A stretch of 64,000 bases of DNA from Dyadobacter fermentans (GTDB lineage: Bacteria > Bacteroidota > Bacteroidia > Cytophagales > Spirosomataceae), in NCBI RefSeq assembly GCF_019924045.1, contig NZ_JAHXBN010000010.1:434001-498000 (forward strand), read 5' to 3'. The notes under the pieces were generated by a model, which saw only the letters and a program-made list of their open reading frames with translations, had not been told where the DNA came from and made no database searches. Each line of letters opens with the position of its first letter. Positions within the stretch are counted from its first letter, which is position 1. The translations under genes were made by a program, and so were the position numbers. Of the stretch, positions 9,381 through 17,354 are shown piece after piece.

Positions 9381-9398
9381 AGGCAAATGCCGCTAGGC

Positions 9399-9537
9399 AT
9401 GTAACATTGGTAGGAAATACAGCTGGATTGGTTGTAATAAAAATGCCGTCAGGCATGTAACAACAATGCTCTGTTGTCGCATGCCTGACGGCATTTTTCG
9501 GACCACATCATTAGTTCGATTGCTACCTATATTACAT
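9399..9537. repeat. Inner inverted pair around the central palindrome
   Basis: ATGTAACATTGGTAGGAAAT at 9399-9418 is matched in reverse complement by ATTGCTACCTATATTACAT at 9519-9537, with most positions identical. The left copy is preceded by TGCCGCTAGGCATG, a variant of the arm of the central palindrome, so the element is nested: outer 10-bp arrays, then this pair, then the palindrome. It resembles a REP-type dispersed palindrome, but no transposase is present. Confidence 0.6.
9439..9498. terminator. Bidirectional hairpin between convergent kbl and transglutaminase genes
   Basis: The arm AAAAATGCCGTCAGGCATG at 9439-9457 pairs perfectly over 19 bp with 9480-9498. After a 2x2 mismatch a further 6 bp (ACAACA/TGTTGT) close on a 6-nt loop. 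The A-tract and T-tract at the ends give a U-run on both strands, so it can terminate both convergent genes. It is also the symmetry centre of the surrounding nested repeat. Confidence 0.75.
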
Positions 9538-9590
9538 CGCTACGCGATTCGGGCGACGTACTTTTACGTAAATGCATTGTAATGTTCCGT

Positions 9591-9705
9591 CATTTTCGTC
9601 AATACTCGACCATCCCTGGCTACATCTGACAACACCTGACTCCCCTTGACCATTCCTGACAACACCTGACAATACCTGACTACTCTTGACTATCCCTGAC
9701 AACAC
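9591..9705 (-). repeat. Degenerate 10-bp tandem array, right arm
   Basis: From 9601 the sequence reads in 10-mers that nearly all end in GAC (TACATCTGAC, AACACCTGAC, CATTCCTGAC, TATCCCTGAC and so on). Ten units run without a single insertion or deletion. The array ends at the stop codon of the transglutaminase gene at 9706. It is the inverse complement of the left arm at 9281-9370. Confidence 0.8.
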
Positions 9706-10506
9706 CTACTGTTCCCCTTCCAGTAACTCGACCTCGACGTGCAGCGATTGCAGCGTTGCATTGCCGTATTGGGTAACCATCGCCACATCCGCAGCGTCGC
9801 GGCCGTGGGCGATCTCGATGCGATAGCCTTCCGTTTTTTCCTGTACCGCATCAAACGTGTACCATTCGCCGCCGATAAACACCTCGAACCAGGCGTGCAG
9901 GTCCATATCCTTCAATTTATCGAGATAGCCGACGGTCATGCGTGTCGGGATGCAGAGATTGCGGCATAGTGCAATGGCCAGGTGCGTGAAGTCGCGGCAC
10001 ACGCCTACGCGGCTGTGGGCGGTGTCGAGCGCAGTGGTGGCAGCATTTGAAAACCCATACTGGTAGCGCACATTGTGGTGGATCCACGAGCGGATTGCCT
10101 CCACCTGCTCGTAGCCGGGCGTGAGGTTACCTGCTATTTCCAGGGCCAGCATATTGATTTCGTGTAAATCCGACTGGCAATAGCGGCTCGGCAGGATATA
10201 ATGCATCACTTCATCGGGCAAATCCCCTACAAGCATATACGCAGGCGCCGGGTCTGGAATCGGTTTTGTAGGGTTCACCTGTGCCTGCACTTCGGTGGTG
10301 ATGGTAACACGGCCCACGGGCAGGATGGTGCGCTGGCATGGGTTGCCGTACAGGTCGGTATATTCCGAAAACGGAACGGGCGGTTCAATGTTAAAACCTT
10401 CCTGAATGATCGATTGGCCTTCCTGGCGGCGGGGGCGTAACATGGTCGTCACGGTGGTGGGGGCATACACGTCGTACGTGAATATGCTTCTGCCCTTCAT
10501 TTTCAT
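9706..10506 (-). CDS. Transglutaminase-like family protein
   Basis: 266 residues. The N-terminal half (about 1-120) is a beta-rich domain usual in bacterial transglutaminase-like proteins. The C-terminal half carries the cysteine-protease-like core: Cys in RVGVCRDFTHLAIALCR at about 170, the His of DLHAWFEVFI and the Asp of FDAVQE, which together form the Cys-His-Asp triad. No signal peptide is seen, so it is probably cytoplasmic. In many bacteria such a gene sits with alpha-E, circularly permuted ATP-grasp and Anbu genes. Here alpha-E and Anbu lie 6 kb away on the other strand and the ATP-grasp gene is not in view. Two ATGs six bases apart (10506 and 10500) could start it. The substrate is unknown. 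Confidence 0.85.
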   Translation of the reverse strand: MKMKGRSIFTYDVYAPTTVTTMLRPRRQEGQSIIQEGFNIEPPVPFSEYTDLYGNPCQRTILPVGRVTITTEVQAQVNPTKPIPDPAPAYMLVGDLPDEVMHYILPSRYCQSDLHEINMLALEIAGNLTPGYEQVEAIRSWIHHNVRYQYGFSNAATTALDTAHSRVGVCRDFTHLAIALCRNLCIPTRMTVGYLDKLKDMDLHAWFEVFIGGEWYTFDAVQEKTEGYRIEIAHGRDAADVAMVTQYGNATLQSLHVEVELLEGEQ

Positions 10507-10689
10507 TTATGGGTCGAGTTAGTATTTGTACTAAATGTAATGATGCTTAGTTACTTAAAAATTACGTGCCATTTATTTTATTGTGAACACTCGCTTCCGC
10601 CAGAATTAAATCGTTTTAATCGACGTTTGTACATCAGGAATGTTAATTTTAGAGCGAGTAGTATTTAGTGAAATTTAAATAATACACCT

Positions 10690-11223
10690 ATGGCAGTTAC
10701 AAAATGGATCGTAGACCCGGCGCATTCTGAAGTGCAGTTCAAAATCAAACACCTGGTCATTTCGACGATCACAGGTTCCTTCAACAACTTTGAAGGCGGG
10801 GCGACTTCGGACCTCAATAATTTTGAAAACGCGGAAATTCACTTTTCACTGGATGTGAACAGTATCGATACCAATGTGGAAATGCGCGATGCCCATCTGC
10901 GGTCGGCGGATTTCTTCGATGCCGATCAATTCCCGCACATCACTTTTCAATCCAACTATTTTCATAAAGTAAAGGGCGACAATTATAAGCTCTCCGGACT
11001 TCTGACGCTGAAAGGCATTACCAAGCCTATCGAGCTCGATGCCGAATATGGCGGGGCGGAAAAGGACGCTGAGGGCAACGTACGCATTGGTTTTGAGGTG
11101 GAGGGCCGTTTGAGCCGTCAGGAATTCGGCCTGAACTACATGCAGTTGACCGACTCCGGAGGCTTAGTAATTGGTGAGGACGTGAAGCTGATAGCGAATA
11201 TCCAGCTTGTAAAGCAAGGATAA
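10690..11223 (+). CDS. YceI family protein (lipocalin-like polyisoprenoid-binding)
   Basis: 177 residues, the full YceI length. It opens with KWIVDPAHSEVQFKIKHL and has the conserved G-x-F-x2-F segment (GSFNNFEGG), HLRSADFFDADQFPHITF and LTLKGITKP. The fold is an extended lipocalin-like barrel that binds isoprenoids or amides in homologues. There is no signal peptide, so this is a cytoplasmic member, as often in Bacteroidota. It stands alone, with a 183-nt upstream interval in which no clear promoter was seen and a strong terminator behind it. Its physiological role is not established. Confidence 0.93.
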   Translation: MAVTKWIVDPAHSEVQFKIKHLVISTITGSFNNFEGGATSDLNNFENAEIHFSLDVNSIDTNVEMRDAHLRSADFFDADQFPHITFQSNYFHKVKGDNYKLSGLLTLKGITKPIELDAEYGGAEKDAEGNVRIGFEVEGRLSRQEFGLNYMQLTDSGGLVIGEDVKLIANIQLVKQG

Positions 11224-11253
11224 TCAGCGATTTAGCTATTTTCATAAACTTTT

Positions 11254-11296
11254 AATACCCGGCATGGACCTGAAAACTGGTTTGCCGGGTATTTTT
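11254..11296 (+). terminator. Rho-independent terminator after the YceI gene
   Basis: AATACCCGGCA at 11254-11264 pairs perfectly with TGCCGGGTATT at 11283-11293, followed by a T-run. It separates the YceI gene from the ceramidase-like operon. Confidence 0.85.
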
Positions 11297-11352
11297 GATT
11301 TCAATAGAAAATGCGGGTTGCCGTCTTTTCATCAAACCTAAACTCGCAATCC

Positions 11353-12720
11353 ATGAAAGTGCTGCGTATTATATTCAAAATCATCGGGATATTCCTGCTG
11401 CTGCTCGTATTGGCCATCGCCACCATGATCACGACCATGGACAAGACGCCGTACCAGCAAATGGCCTACTATAAGGAATGGAAGAGCCTCATCGGTGGCG
11501 CAAAGGCCGTAGGTGGCCCGGCCGATACCGTGGGCAGTTCCGACGCATTGCAGGCAGGTTGGGCGAAGGTCAATATCACACCGGCGTCGCCTACACCCAC
11601 CGCGGGTTACGGCAACCGTCGCGGCCGCCCTTACACAGCCGTGCACGACTCCGTATATGTACGTGCGATGGTGATTGACAATGGCCATACGAAAGCCGCC
11701 ATCGTCGCTGCTGACCTGCTCATTATCCCGCCGACGGTCATCGAATCATTAAAATCAAAGCTGAAACCGGGCGATATTCCGTTCGACCAGATTTATTTCG
11801 GTGCTACGCATAGCCATAACAGTGTAGGCGGTTGGGGAACAGGCATTTCCTCACTTTTCTTTTCGGGTAAATTTGATCCCGCTATTGTAGAGAACCTTGC
11901 CAATGCATTTCACAAGGCCATTACCGATGCTCAAAAGAAAGTCGAGCCCGTACAGCTGACCTATATGGAGTCGCTCGATTCGGTCGATATCCGCAACCGG
12001 CTGGTAGGCGAGGAGGGAGGTATTGATCCGGAGATCCGTTCGGCGGCGTTTGTTAACAAAAGTGGTCAAAAGGCGATTCTGAGCTCCTTCGCAGCGCATT
12101 CTACGGTTTTGAATTCCAAAAACATCGTGCTCTCGCGCGACTACCCGGGCGCGCTCGTGGATTCGCTTGAAAAAGGCCGTTACAATTTCGCAATGTACAT
12201 GGCCGGCGCCGTAGGCAGCATGGGGCCGATCGAAGAAGGGACGGACGACTTTGATGAAGTGAAAAACCAGGCATTCGGTGTTCAGAATGCATTATTGTCG
12301 CCCAATACGATCAAAGAAGAATCGAAAGGGGCATTGCTGGAAACACTTACATTACCGCTGCCGCTGCGCGATCCCTCTCCGAGATTGACCATGAGCATTG
12401 TGCTGCGTTCCTGGGCATTCAAGAAGGCATTTGGTGAATATCCCGTGTTTGTGAAGGCACTGCGGATCGGGAACATTCTCATGGTGGGCATGCCGTGCGA
12501 TTTCTCGGGCGAGTTGACAGCCCCGCTCGATGCGTATGCGAAATCCAAGGGCCTGAATCTGATGGTGACGAGCTTCAACGGCGGCTATATCGGCTACATT
12601 ACCCACGACAAGTACTTCGATCGCGATTTGTACGAGACCAAAACCATGAGCTGGTACGGGCCGTACAATGGTGCTTATTTGCAGGAAGTGATTAAAGATA
12701 TTATTGATAAATTATCCTAA
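11353..12720 (+). CDS. Neutral/alkaline ceramidase-like N-terminal domain protein
   Basis: 455 residues starting at the ATG at 11353; an upstream in-frame ATG at 11311 would precede the signal anchor. One hydrophobic segment (residues about 6-29) anchors the protein or serves as signal. The body matches the neutral/alkaline non-lysosomal ceramidase N-terminal domain, with AGYGNRRGRPYTAVHDSVYVRA, the ATHSHNSVGG histidine motif that binds zinc in true ceramidases, and later SRDYPGALVD. The C-terminal immunoglobulin-like domain of full ceramidases is absent, so it may act on other amides or esters. It begins a tight set with the oxidoreductase (14 nt) and the thioesterase (9 nt). The substrate is inferred only from the family. 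Confidence 0.8.
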   Translation: MKVLRIIFKIIGIFLLLLVLAIATMITTMDKTPYQQMAYYKEWKSLIGGAKAVGGPADTVGSSDALQAGWAKVNITPASPTPTAGYGNRRGRPYTAVHDSVYVRAMVIDNGHTKAAIVAADLLIIPPTVIESLKSKLKPGDIPFDQIYFGATHSHNSVGGWGTGISSLFFSGKFDPAIVENLANAFHKAITDAQKKVEPVQLTYMESLDSVDIRNRLVGEEGGIDPEIRSAAFVNKSGQKAILSSFAAHSTVLNSKNIVLSRDYPGALVDSLEKGRYNFAMYMAGAVGSMGPIEEGTDDFDEVKNQAFGVQNALLSPNTIKEESKGALLETLTLPLPLRDPSPRLTMSIVLRSWAFKKAFGEYPVFVKALRIGNILMVGMPCDFSGELTAPLDAYAKSKGLNLMVTSFNGGYIGYITHDKYFDRDLYETKTMSWYGPYNGAYLQEVIKDIIDKLS

Positions 12721-12733
12721 ACCGTAACTAACG

Positions 12734-13819
12734 ATGAGAACACTTGTAATCCTCTTTCTGGCATTCCTGAGCCTTTCTTCGATGGCCCAGAAACCTGTTC
12801 GCGTGGCAGTAGCGGGGCTAAGTCATGGGCACGTCGGCTGGATTTTCAACCGGAAGGACAAAACCGATATTCAGCTGGTGGGGATATGGGAAACGAATCC
12901 CGACCTGGTGAAGCAGTTCACGGAACGCTACAAACTCGATCCGAAGCTTTTTTATTCAGATCTGAACAAAATGCTCGACGAAGTAAAACCGGAAGCCGTT
13001 TCGGCCTTCGGGGCGATTAATGAGCACGTGGTGGTGGTGCGCGCCTGTGCGCCACGGAAGATCAACGTAATGGTGGAAAAACCGCTGGCAACCACATTTG
13101 CCGATGCGAAGGAAATCCAGAAGCTCGCGACACAGCATGGCGTTCATGTTCTGACCAACTATGAAACCTCCTGGTATGCGAGCAATCAGCACGTGAACCA
13201 GTTGGTCCAGGATGGTAAACTGGGTGAAATCCGCAAGGTAATGGTCAACGATGGCCACCAGGGCCCGAAGGAAATCGGGGTTAGTAAGGAGTTTTTTGCT
13301 ATTTTGACCGATCCGGTCAAGAATGGGGCCGGTGCATTGGTGGATTTCGGGTGCTACGGTGCCAACCTCATGACCTGGCTCATGAAAGGCGAGAGACCGA
13401 TTTCCGTAACCGCCGTTACCCACCAGAATAAGCCGGATATTTACAAGAATGTGGACGATGAGGCCTCGATTATCCTGCAATATCCGAAGGCGCAATGCAT
13501 TATCCAGGGCTCATGGAACTGGTCTTTTGCGAGAAAGGACATGGAAGTGTACGGCAATAAAGGCTATGCCGTGGCTGTGAATGCGACCACCGTACGCCAG
13601 CGTTTGCAGGAAAAAGCGCCGGAAGAAACATTGAAACTTGAACCACGCCCGGCGCCTTACACGGATCCGTTCTCGGTACTGGCTGATGTAGTACAAGGCC
13701 GGATCAAGCTCGACCAGAACGACTTGTACGGGTTGCCGGTGAATGTGACCGTCGTCGAGATACTGGAAACGGCCAAGGAGTCCGCGAAATCCGGTAAGAC
13801 CATCTTTTTGAAAAAATAA
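12734..13819 (+). CDS. Exported Gfo/Idh/MocA family oxidoreductase
   Basis: 361 residues. A signal peptide precedes the enzyme (MRTLVILFLAFLSLSSMAQ), then a Rossmann domain starts with VRVAVAGLSHGHVGWI. VMVEKPLATTFADAKEI is the EKP motif common to this family, with the catalytic lysine. A C-terminal alpha/beta domain follows, with GGAGALVDFGCYGA-like geometry. The glycines of the dinucleotide loop are partly replaced (AGLSHGH), as in a subgroup of exported members. It is exported although NAD(P) is cytoplasmic, so a tightly bound cofactor would be required, as in glucose-fructose oxidoreductase. The neighbours suggest turnover of an envelope or imported compound, but the substrate is unknown. 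Confidence 0.85.
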   Translation: MRTLVILFLAFLSLSSMAQKPVRVAVAGLSHGHVGWIFNRKDKTDIQLVGIWETNPDLVKQFTERYKLDPKLFYSDLNKMLDEVKPEAVSAFGAINEHVVVVRACAPRKINVMVEKPLATTFADAKEIQKLATQHGVHVLTNYETSWYASNQHVNQLVQDGKLGEIRKVMVNDGHQGPKEIGVSKEFFAILTDPVKNGAGALVDFGCYGANLMTWLMKGERPISVTAVTHQNKPDIYKNVDDEASIILQYPKAQCIIQGSWNWSFARKDMEVYGNKGYAVAVNATTVRQRLQEKAPEETLKLEPRPAPYTDPFSVLADVVQGRIKLDQNDLYGLPVNVTVVEILETAKESAKSGKTIFLKK

Positions 13820-13828
13820 ACATTACGT

Positions 13829-14386
13829 ATGGAGCCAAGGCCCGTCAGTTTTTCCCAGACGACCCTCACCGAATTAATGATCCCTTCCTATGCCAATTTC
13901 GGCGGGAAAATCCACGGGGGCATATTGCTCTCACTGATCGACAAGGTGGCGTATGCATGTGCATCGCGGCACGCCGGGACCTACTGCGTGACGGTTTCGG
14001 TAGATGCGGTGGATTTCCTTGAACCGGTGGAGGTAGGCGACCTGGTGTCGCTGCACGCGTCGGTGAATTATGTCGGGAGGACTTCGCTGGTAGTGGGGAT
14101 CCGCGTGGTAGCCGAGAATGTGCGGAACCGCTCGGTAAGGCATACCAACACTTCCTACGTAACGATGGTCGCCAAAGACGACAACAACAAGCCGACCGTT
14201 GTGCCGGAGCTGGTATTGGAAAATGAAGACGACGCCCGCCGTTTTCTGGAAGCGATCAAGCGCCGGGAACTGAAAGAGAAATATCGGGACGCGTTCGATA
14301 ATGCCAAAACACGCCTCGATGTGCAGGATAACCTGGATAAATTAGCCGATCAGCGTTGCGTGATCGCGTATGATACGGATGTTTGA
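13829..14386 (+). CDS. Acyl-CoA thioesterase, hotdog fold (BACH/YciA-like)
   Basis: 185 residues. The hotdog core is complete: NFGGKIHGGILLSLIDKVAYACASRH holds the conserved Asp, and VTVSVDAVDFLEPVEVGDLV is the second signature of acyl-CoA hydrolases of the BACH/YciA type. The C-terminal 45 residues are helical and charged (about 140-185) and may support oligomerisation. It hydrolyses acyl-CoAs to free acids and CoA. It is the last gene of the run that starts with the ceramidase-like gene, which fits a lipid or acyl theme. Chain-length preference cannot be read. Confidence 0.88.
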   Translation: MEPRPVSFSQTTLTELMIPSYANFGGKIHGGILLSLIDKVAYACASRHAGTYCVTVSVDAVDFLEPVEVGDLVSLHASVNYVGRTSLVVGIRVVAENVRNRSVRHTNTSYVTMVAKDDNNKPTVVPELVLENEDDARRFLEAIKRRELKEKYRDAFDNAKTRLDVQDNLDKLADQRCVIAYDTDV

Positions 14387-14418
14387 TGGACGTTAGTGGG
14401 GGAATTGGTCGAGTATAA

Positions 14419-14447
14419 GTTGGGCGTATTTATAGACTACGCCCAAC
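14419..14447. terminator. Hairpin between convergent thioesterase and HerA-like genes
   Basis: GTTGGGCGTA (14419-14428) pairs perfectly with TACGCCCAAC (14438-14447) around a 9-nt loop. A variant of the second arm and its flank (TATAGACTACSCCMAACATC, roughly) recurs at about 14463-14483. No T-run follows, so termination is only probable. Confidence 0.5.
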
Positions 14448-14513
14448 ATCTCTCATGTAATTATAGACTACCCCAAACATCTCCCGCGTAGTCAGAAATT
14501 ATCCGAACATTTT

Positions 14514-16079
14514 TTAAAACCCGAACAACCCTCCGCCGCTCTTGCGCGAGGTCGTTTTCTTTCCAAACAGCATTCCAAAAACGCCGCGAACCACTTCGCG
14601 ACCTATTTGCTTGGCCAGCGGTGAGTTTAATGCGTCGGAGATCATACTCGATTGCTCCTTCTCTTTTTTCGCCTCTACTTTCGCTTGTACTTCGGCTTCT
14701 TTCGCTTCGGTTTCCTTTCGTGCCTGTTCTTCCATGCGCTTGGTCAGGATTTCGTAGGCACTTTCCGGGTCGATAGGGTCTTTGTATTTGGCGTACACAT
14801 CCGATTGCTGCACGTACTTGTCATAATCGGCCTGTACCATAGGGCCCATAATGGAAGCGGGGGGCATCAGGTGCGTGGCTGCCACTTCGGTAGGGATACC
14901 TTTTTCATTCAAAACGGTAATTAATGCCTGCCCTATACCGAGCGTCGTCAGGACCTGATCGATCGAATAGTAATCCGATTTCGGGTAAGTTTTGACCGTT
15001 TGCTTCAATGCCTCGGCGTCCTGCGGCGTGAATGCGCGGAGTACGTGCTGCACGCGATTACCCAGCTGCCCGAGTACGGATACCGGCACGTCTTGCGCCA
15101 TTTGGGTACAGAAGAAGATACCCACACCTTTGGAACGGATCAGGCGGACAACCTGCTCGATCTGTTCGAGGAACGCCTTCGGAGCGTCTTTGAACAGCAA
15201 ATGCGCTTCGTCGAGGAAGAATACCAGCTTTGGTTTGTCCAAATCACCCGCTTCCGGCAGTTTATGATACAATTCAGCCAGAAGGCTCAGCATGAATGTC
15301 GAGAACAATGCAGGCTTATCCTGCACGTCGGAGACATTCAGGAGGCTGATCACGCCTTGTCCGTCGACCCTGTTGATCAGGTCTTCGATATCGAATGATT
15401 TTTCTCCGAAAATGGTGCCGACGCCCTGTTGTTCCAATGCGACGATCTTGCGCAGGATGGTACCTGCTGTGGAAGCTGAAATCGTACCGTAATCGGCTTT
15501 GATTTCAGCTGCGCCGGGGCCTTCCGCGAGGTAGTTGAGGACTTTTTTCAAGTCGTTCAGGTCTACCATCGGCAGGTCCTTGTCATCGGCATATTTGAAC
15601 AGGATGGCGAGTACGCCGGCCTGGGTTTCGTTCAGTTCGAAGATTTTGGAAAGCAATATCGGCCCGAATTCCAGCACGGTCGCACGCATTTGTGCGCCTT
15701 TGTTGCCGCTTAGCGAATACAGTTCGACGGGAAATCCTTTCGGCTCGAAAACGGTGCCGAGTATTTGGGCGCGTTCTTCGAGGGCCGCATTGGTCTTGCC
15801 CGGCTGTGCGATCCCCGAAAGGTCGCCTTTGATGTCGGACATGAAAACGGGTACGCCAGCTGCCGAAAGCTGCTCGGCGAACACCTGTAATGTCCGCGTC
15901 TTACCCGATCCCGTAGCTCCTGCCACGAGCCCGTGGCGATTCATCATGCGCAAGGGAAGGTTTACGCGGGCCTCGCCGATGATCTCGCCGTCGAGAATGG
16001 CCGATCCCAAATGAATTACAGGTTTGTCAGTTTGATAAGATTTCTGAATTGCTGCAATAAATTGTTCTTTCTTTGACAC
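14514..16079 (-). CDS. HerA-like helicase/ATPase (DUF853 family)
   Basis: 521 residues. Walker A GATGSGKT is at residues 54-61, preceded by MMNRHGLVAGA. Walker B lies in LVFFLDEAHLLF at about 290, followed by an arginine-bearing RLIRSKGVGIFFCTQ region. The C-terminus has a charged coiled coil (about 440-485, rich in EAKE and KKEKE) and a glycine/basic tail (TTSRKSGGGLFGF). The DUF853/HerA-like ATPases are FtsK/HerA-clade pumps with no settled function. No NurA-like nuclease gene is adjacent, so this is not a classical HerA-NurA pair. The gene is divergent from the alpha-E gene with 221 nt between them, in which no clear promoter motif was recognised. Confidence 0.9.
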   Translation of the reverse strand: MSKKEQFIAAIQKSYQTDKPVIHLGSAILDGEIIGEARVNLPLRMMNRHGLVAGATGSGKTRTLQVFAEQLSAAGVPVFMSDIKGDLSGIAQPGKTNAALEERAQILGTVFEPKGFPVELYSLSGNKGAQMRATVLEFGPILLSKIFELNETQAGVLAILFKYADDKDLPMVDLNDLKKVLNYLAEGPGAAEIKADYGTISASTAGTILRKIVALEQQGVGTIFGEKSFDIEDLINRVDGQGVISLLNVSDVQDKPALFSTFMLSLLAELYHKLPEAGDLDKPKLVFFLDEAHLLFKDAPKAFLEQIEQVVRLIRSKGVGIFFCTQMAQDVPVSVLGQLGNRVQHVLRAFTPQDAEALKQTVKTYPKSDYYSIDQVLTTLGIGQALITVLNEKGIPTEVAATHLMPPASIMGPMVQADYDKYVQQSDVYAKYKDPIDPESAYEILTKRMEEQARKETEAKEAEVQAKVEAKKEKEQSSMISDALNSPLAKQIGREVVRGVFGMLFGKKTTSRKSGGGLFGF

Positions 16080-16300
16080 AGAAAATACGGGTTATGGTTT
16101 GATGAAAGGTTAAGTTACAAATTTTAAAGGTTTCGGGAAGATTCCAAGGCAGGGAAGCGAATTATTGTAGAATAATAATTTGTGAGGAAATAATATAACT
16201 TTTTGCATATGCTTGTATTTGCAAAATATTATTAGGTATTTTGGTTTGATCGCATTAGAATTATTCTGAGTTGTATTTTTAGAGACATTACTTTCCACTT

Positions 16301-17305
16301 ATGTTGAGCCGCGTTGCGAATTCTATTTACTGGATGAATCGTTACATGGAACGGGTCGAGAATTACGCCCGTTTCGTGGGAGTTAATTTTAACCTGGCCC
16401 TGGATCTTCCGCCTGACGTGGACGAACAATGGGAGCCGTTACTGATCGCAACGGCCGATCACTTTCTATTCTATAAGTATTACGATAAGCCTACAAAAGA
16501 GGACGTCATTCATTTCATGACGTTCGATAAACGGAACCCGAACTCGATTATCAGCTGCCTCTACGAAGCGCGCGAGAATGCACGGACGATCCGTGAGACG
16601 ATCTCGAAAGAAATGTGGGAGAGTATCAACACTTTCTATCTGGCCATCAAAGGCACTTCGCCCGACGATTTCCGGAATATGGACCACATGCAATCGTACT
16701 TCACGGACATCCGAAAGAATTGCCAGCTTTTCCACGGCGTAGTCGATTCGTCGATCACACGCAACGAAGCCTGGCATTTCGGACGGCTCGGGCGGCATAT
16801 TGAGCGCGCAGATAAATGCTCGCGCTTCCTGGACGTGAAGTATTTCACATTGTTGCAGGATTCGGGGACTTCGGGTTCTACTTTGGATTTAATGCTCTGG
16901 ACTGCCGTGCTGAAATCGGTGAGTGCTTATAACATGTACCGGCAGACGCACCGGGCGTTGACACCGATGAATATCGTGGCGTTCCTGATCCTGGACAAGC
17001 TCTTCCCGCGCTCGATCGCGTATTGCGTGCGCCAGGCGGAACTGTCTTTGTATGCCATTGCCGGCTCCATTCCCGAGCGCGGTTATACCAACCCGGCCGA
17101 GCGGGCATTGAGCAAGATCCGGAGTGAACTTGAATTCACTGACGTGGAGGATGTTTTCAAAATGGGCCTGCACGATTACCTCGATAAGTTCCAGATCAAG
17201 AACAACGAAGTAGATAACAAAATCTTCGATATGTACTTCGGATTGGAGACCGGGCAGTCGCAAAGCCAGAGCCAGGGGCATTTCAAAAGCCAGTGGATGA
17301 ACTGA
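16301..17305 (+). CDS. Alpha-E domain-containing protein (DUF403)
   Basis: 334 residues, all helical. It starts with MLSRVANSIYWMNRYMERVENYARFV, the diagnostic opening of the alpha-E family, and later has HFGRLGRHIERADKCSRFLD and an FLILDKLFPRSIAYCV stretch. The C-terminal tail is rich in Gln and Ser. Alpha-E proteins co-occur with a circularly permuted ATP-grasp protein, a transglutaminase-like protein and Anbu, and have been proposed to build or process a peptide-like product. Anbu follows after 49 nt. The ATP-grasp partner, usually just upstream, is missing here. Function unknown. Confidence 0.93.
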   Translation: MLSRVANSIYWMNRYMERVENYARFVGVNFNLALDLPPDVDEQWEPLLIATADHFLFYKYYDKPTKEDVIHFMTFDKRNPNSIISCLYEARENARTIRETISKEMWESINTFYLAIKGTSPDDFRNMDHMQSYFTDIRKNCQLFHGVVDSSITRNEAWHFGRLGRHIERADKCSRFLDVKYFTLLQDSGTSGSTLDLMLWTAVLKSVSAYNMYRQTHRALTPMNIVAFLILDKLFPRSIAYCVRQAELSLYAIAGSIPERGYTNPAERALSKIRSELEFTDVEDVFKMGLHDYLDKFQIKNNEVDNKIFDMYFGLETGQSQSQSQGHFKSQWMN

Positions 17306-17319
17306 TCAAAACTTTTATA

Positions 17320-17353
17320 TCTTAGCGACTCTATCATTTTTGAGCCGCTAAGA
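17320..17353 (+). promoter_or_regulatory. Hairpin directly upstream of the Anbu start
   Basis: TCTTAGCG (17320-17327) pairs with CGCTAAGA (17346-17353); three further pairs (CTC/GAG) extend the stem. The 3' arm ends one base before the Anbu ATG, so the structure would bury the initiation region. It may act as a translational control hairpin or weak terminator. The pairing is seen; the role is inferred. Confidence 0.45.
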
Positions 17354-17354
17354 C

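Noticed and set aside
9439..9498. CRISPR repeat
   Set aside because: The palindrome is a single structure with a partial neighbour; there are no regularly spaced unique spacers and no cas genes. The 10-bp arrays have no spacers either.
14514..16079. Defence or phage system based on the HerA-like ATPase
   Set aside because: No nuclease, SIR2 or other defence partner is adjacent, and this DUF853 type is a common chromosomal gene.
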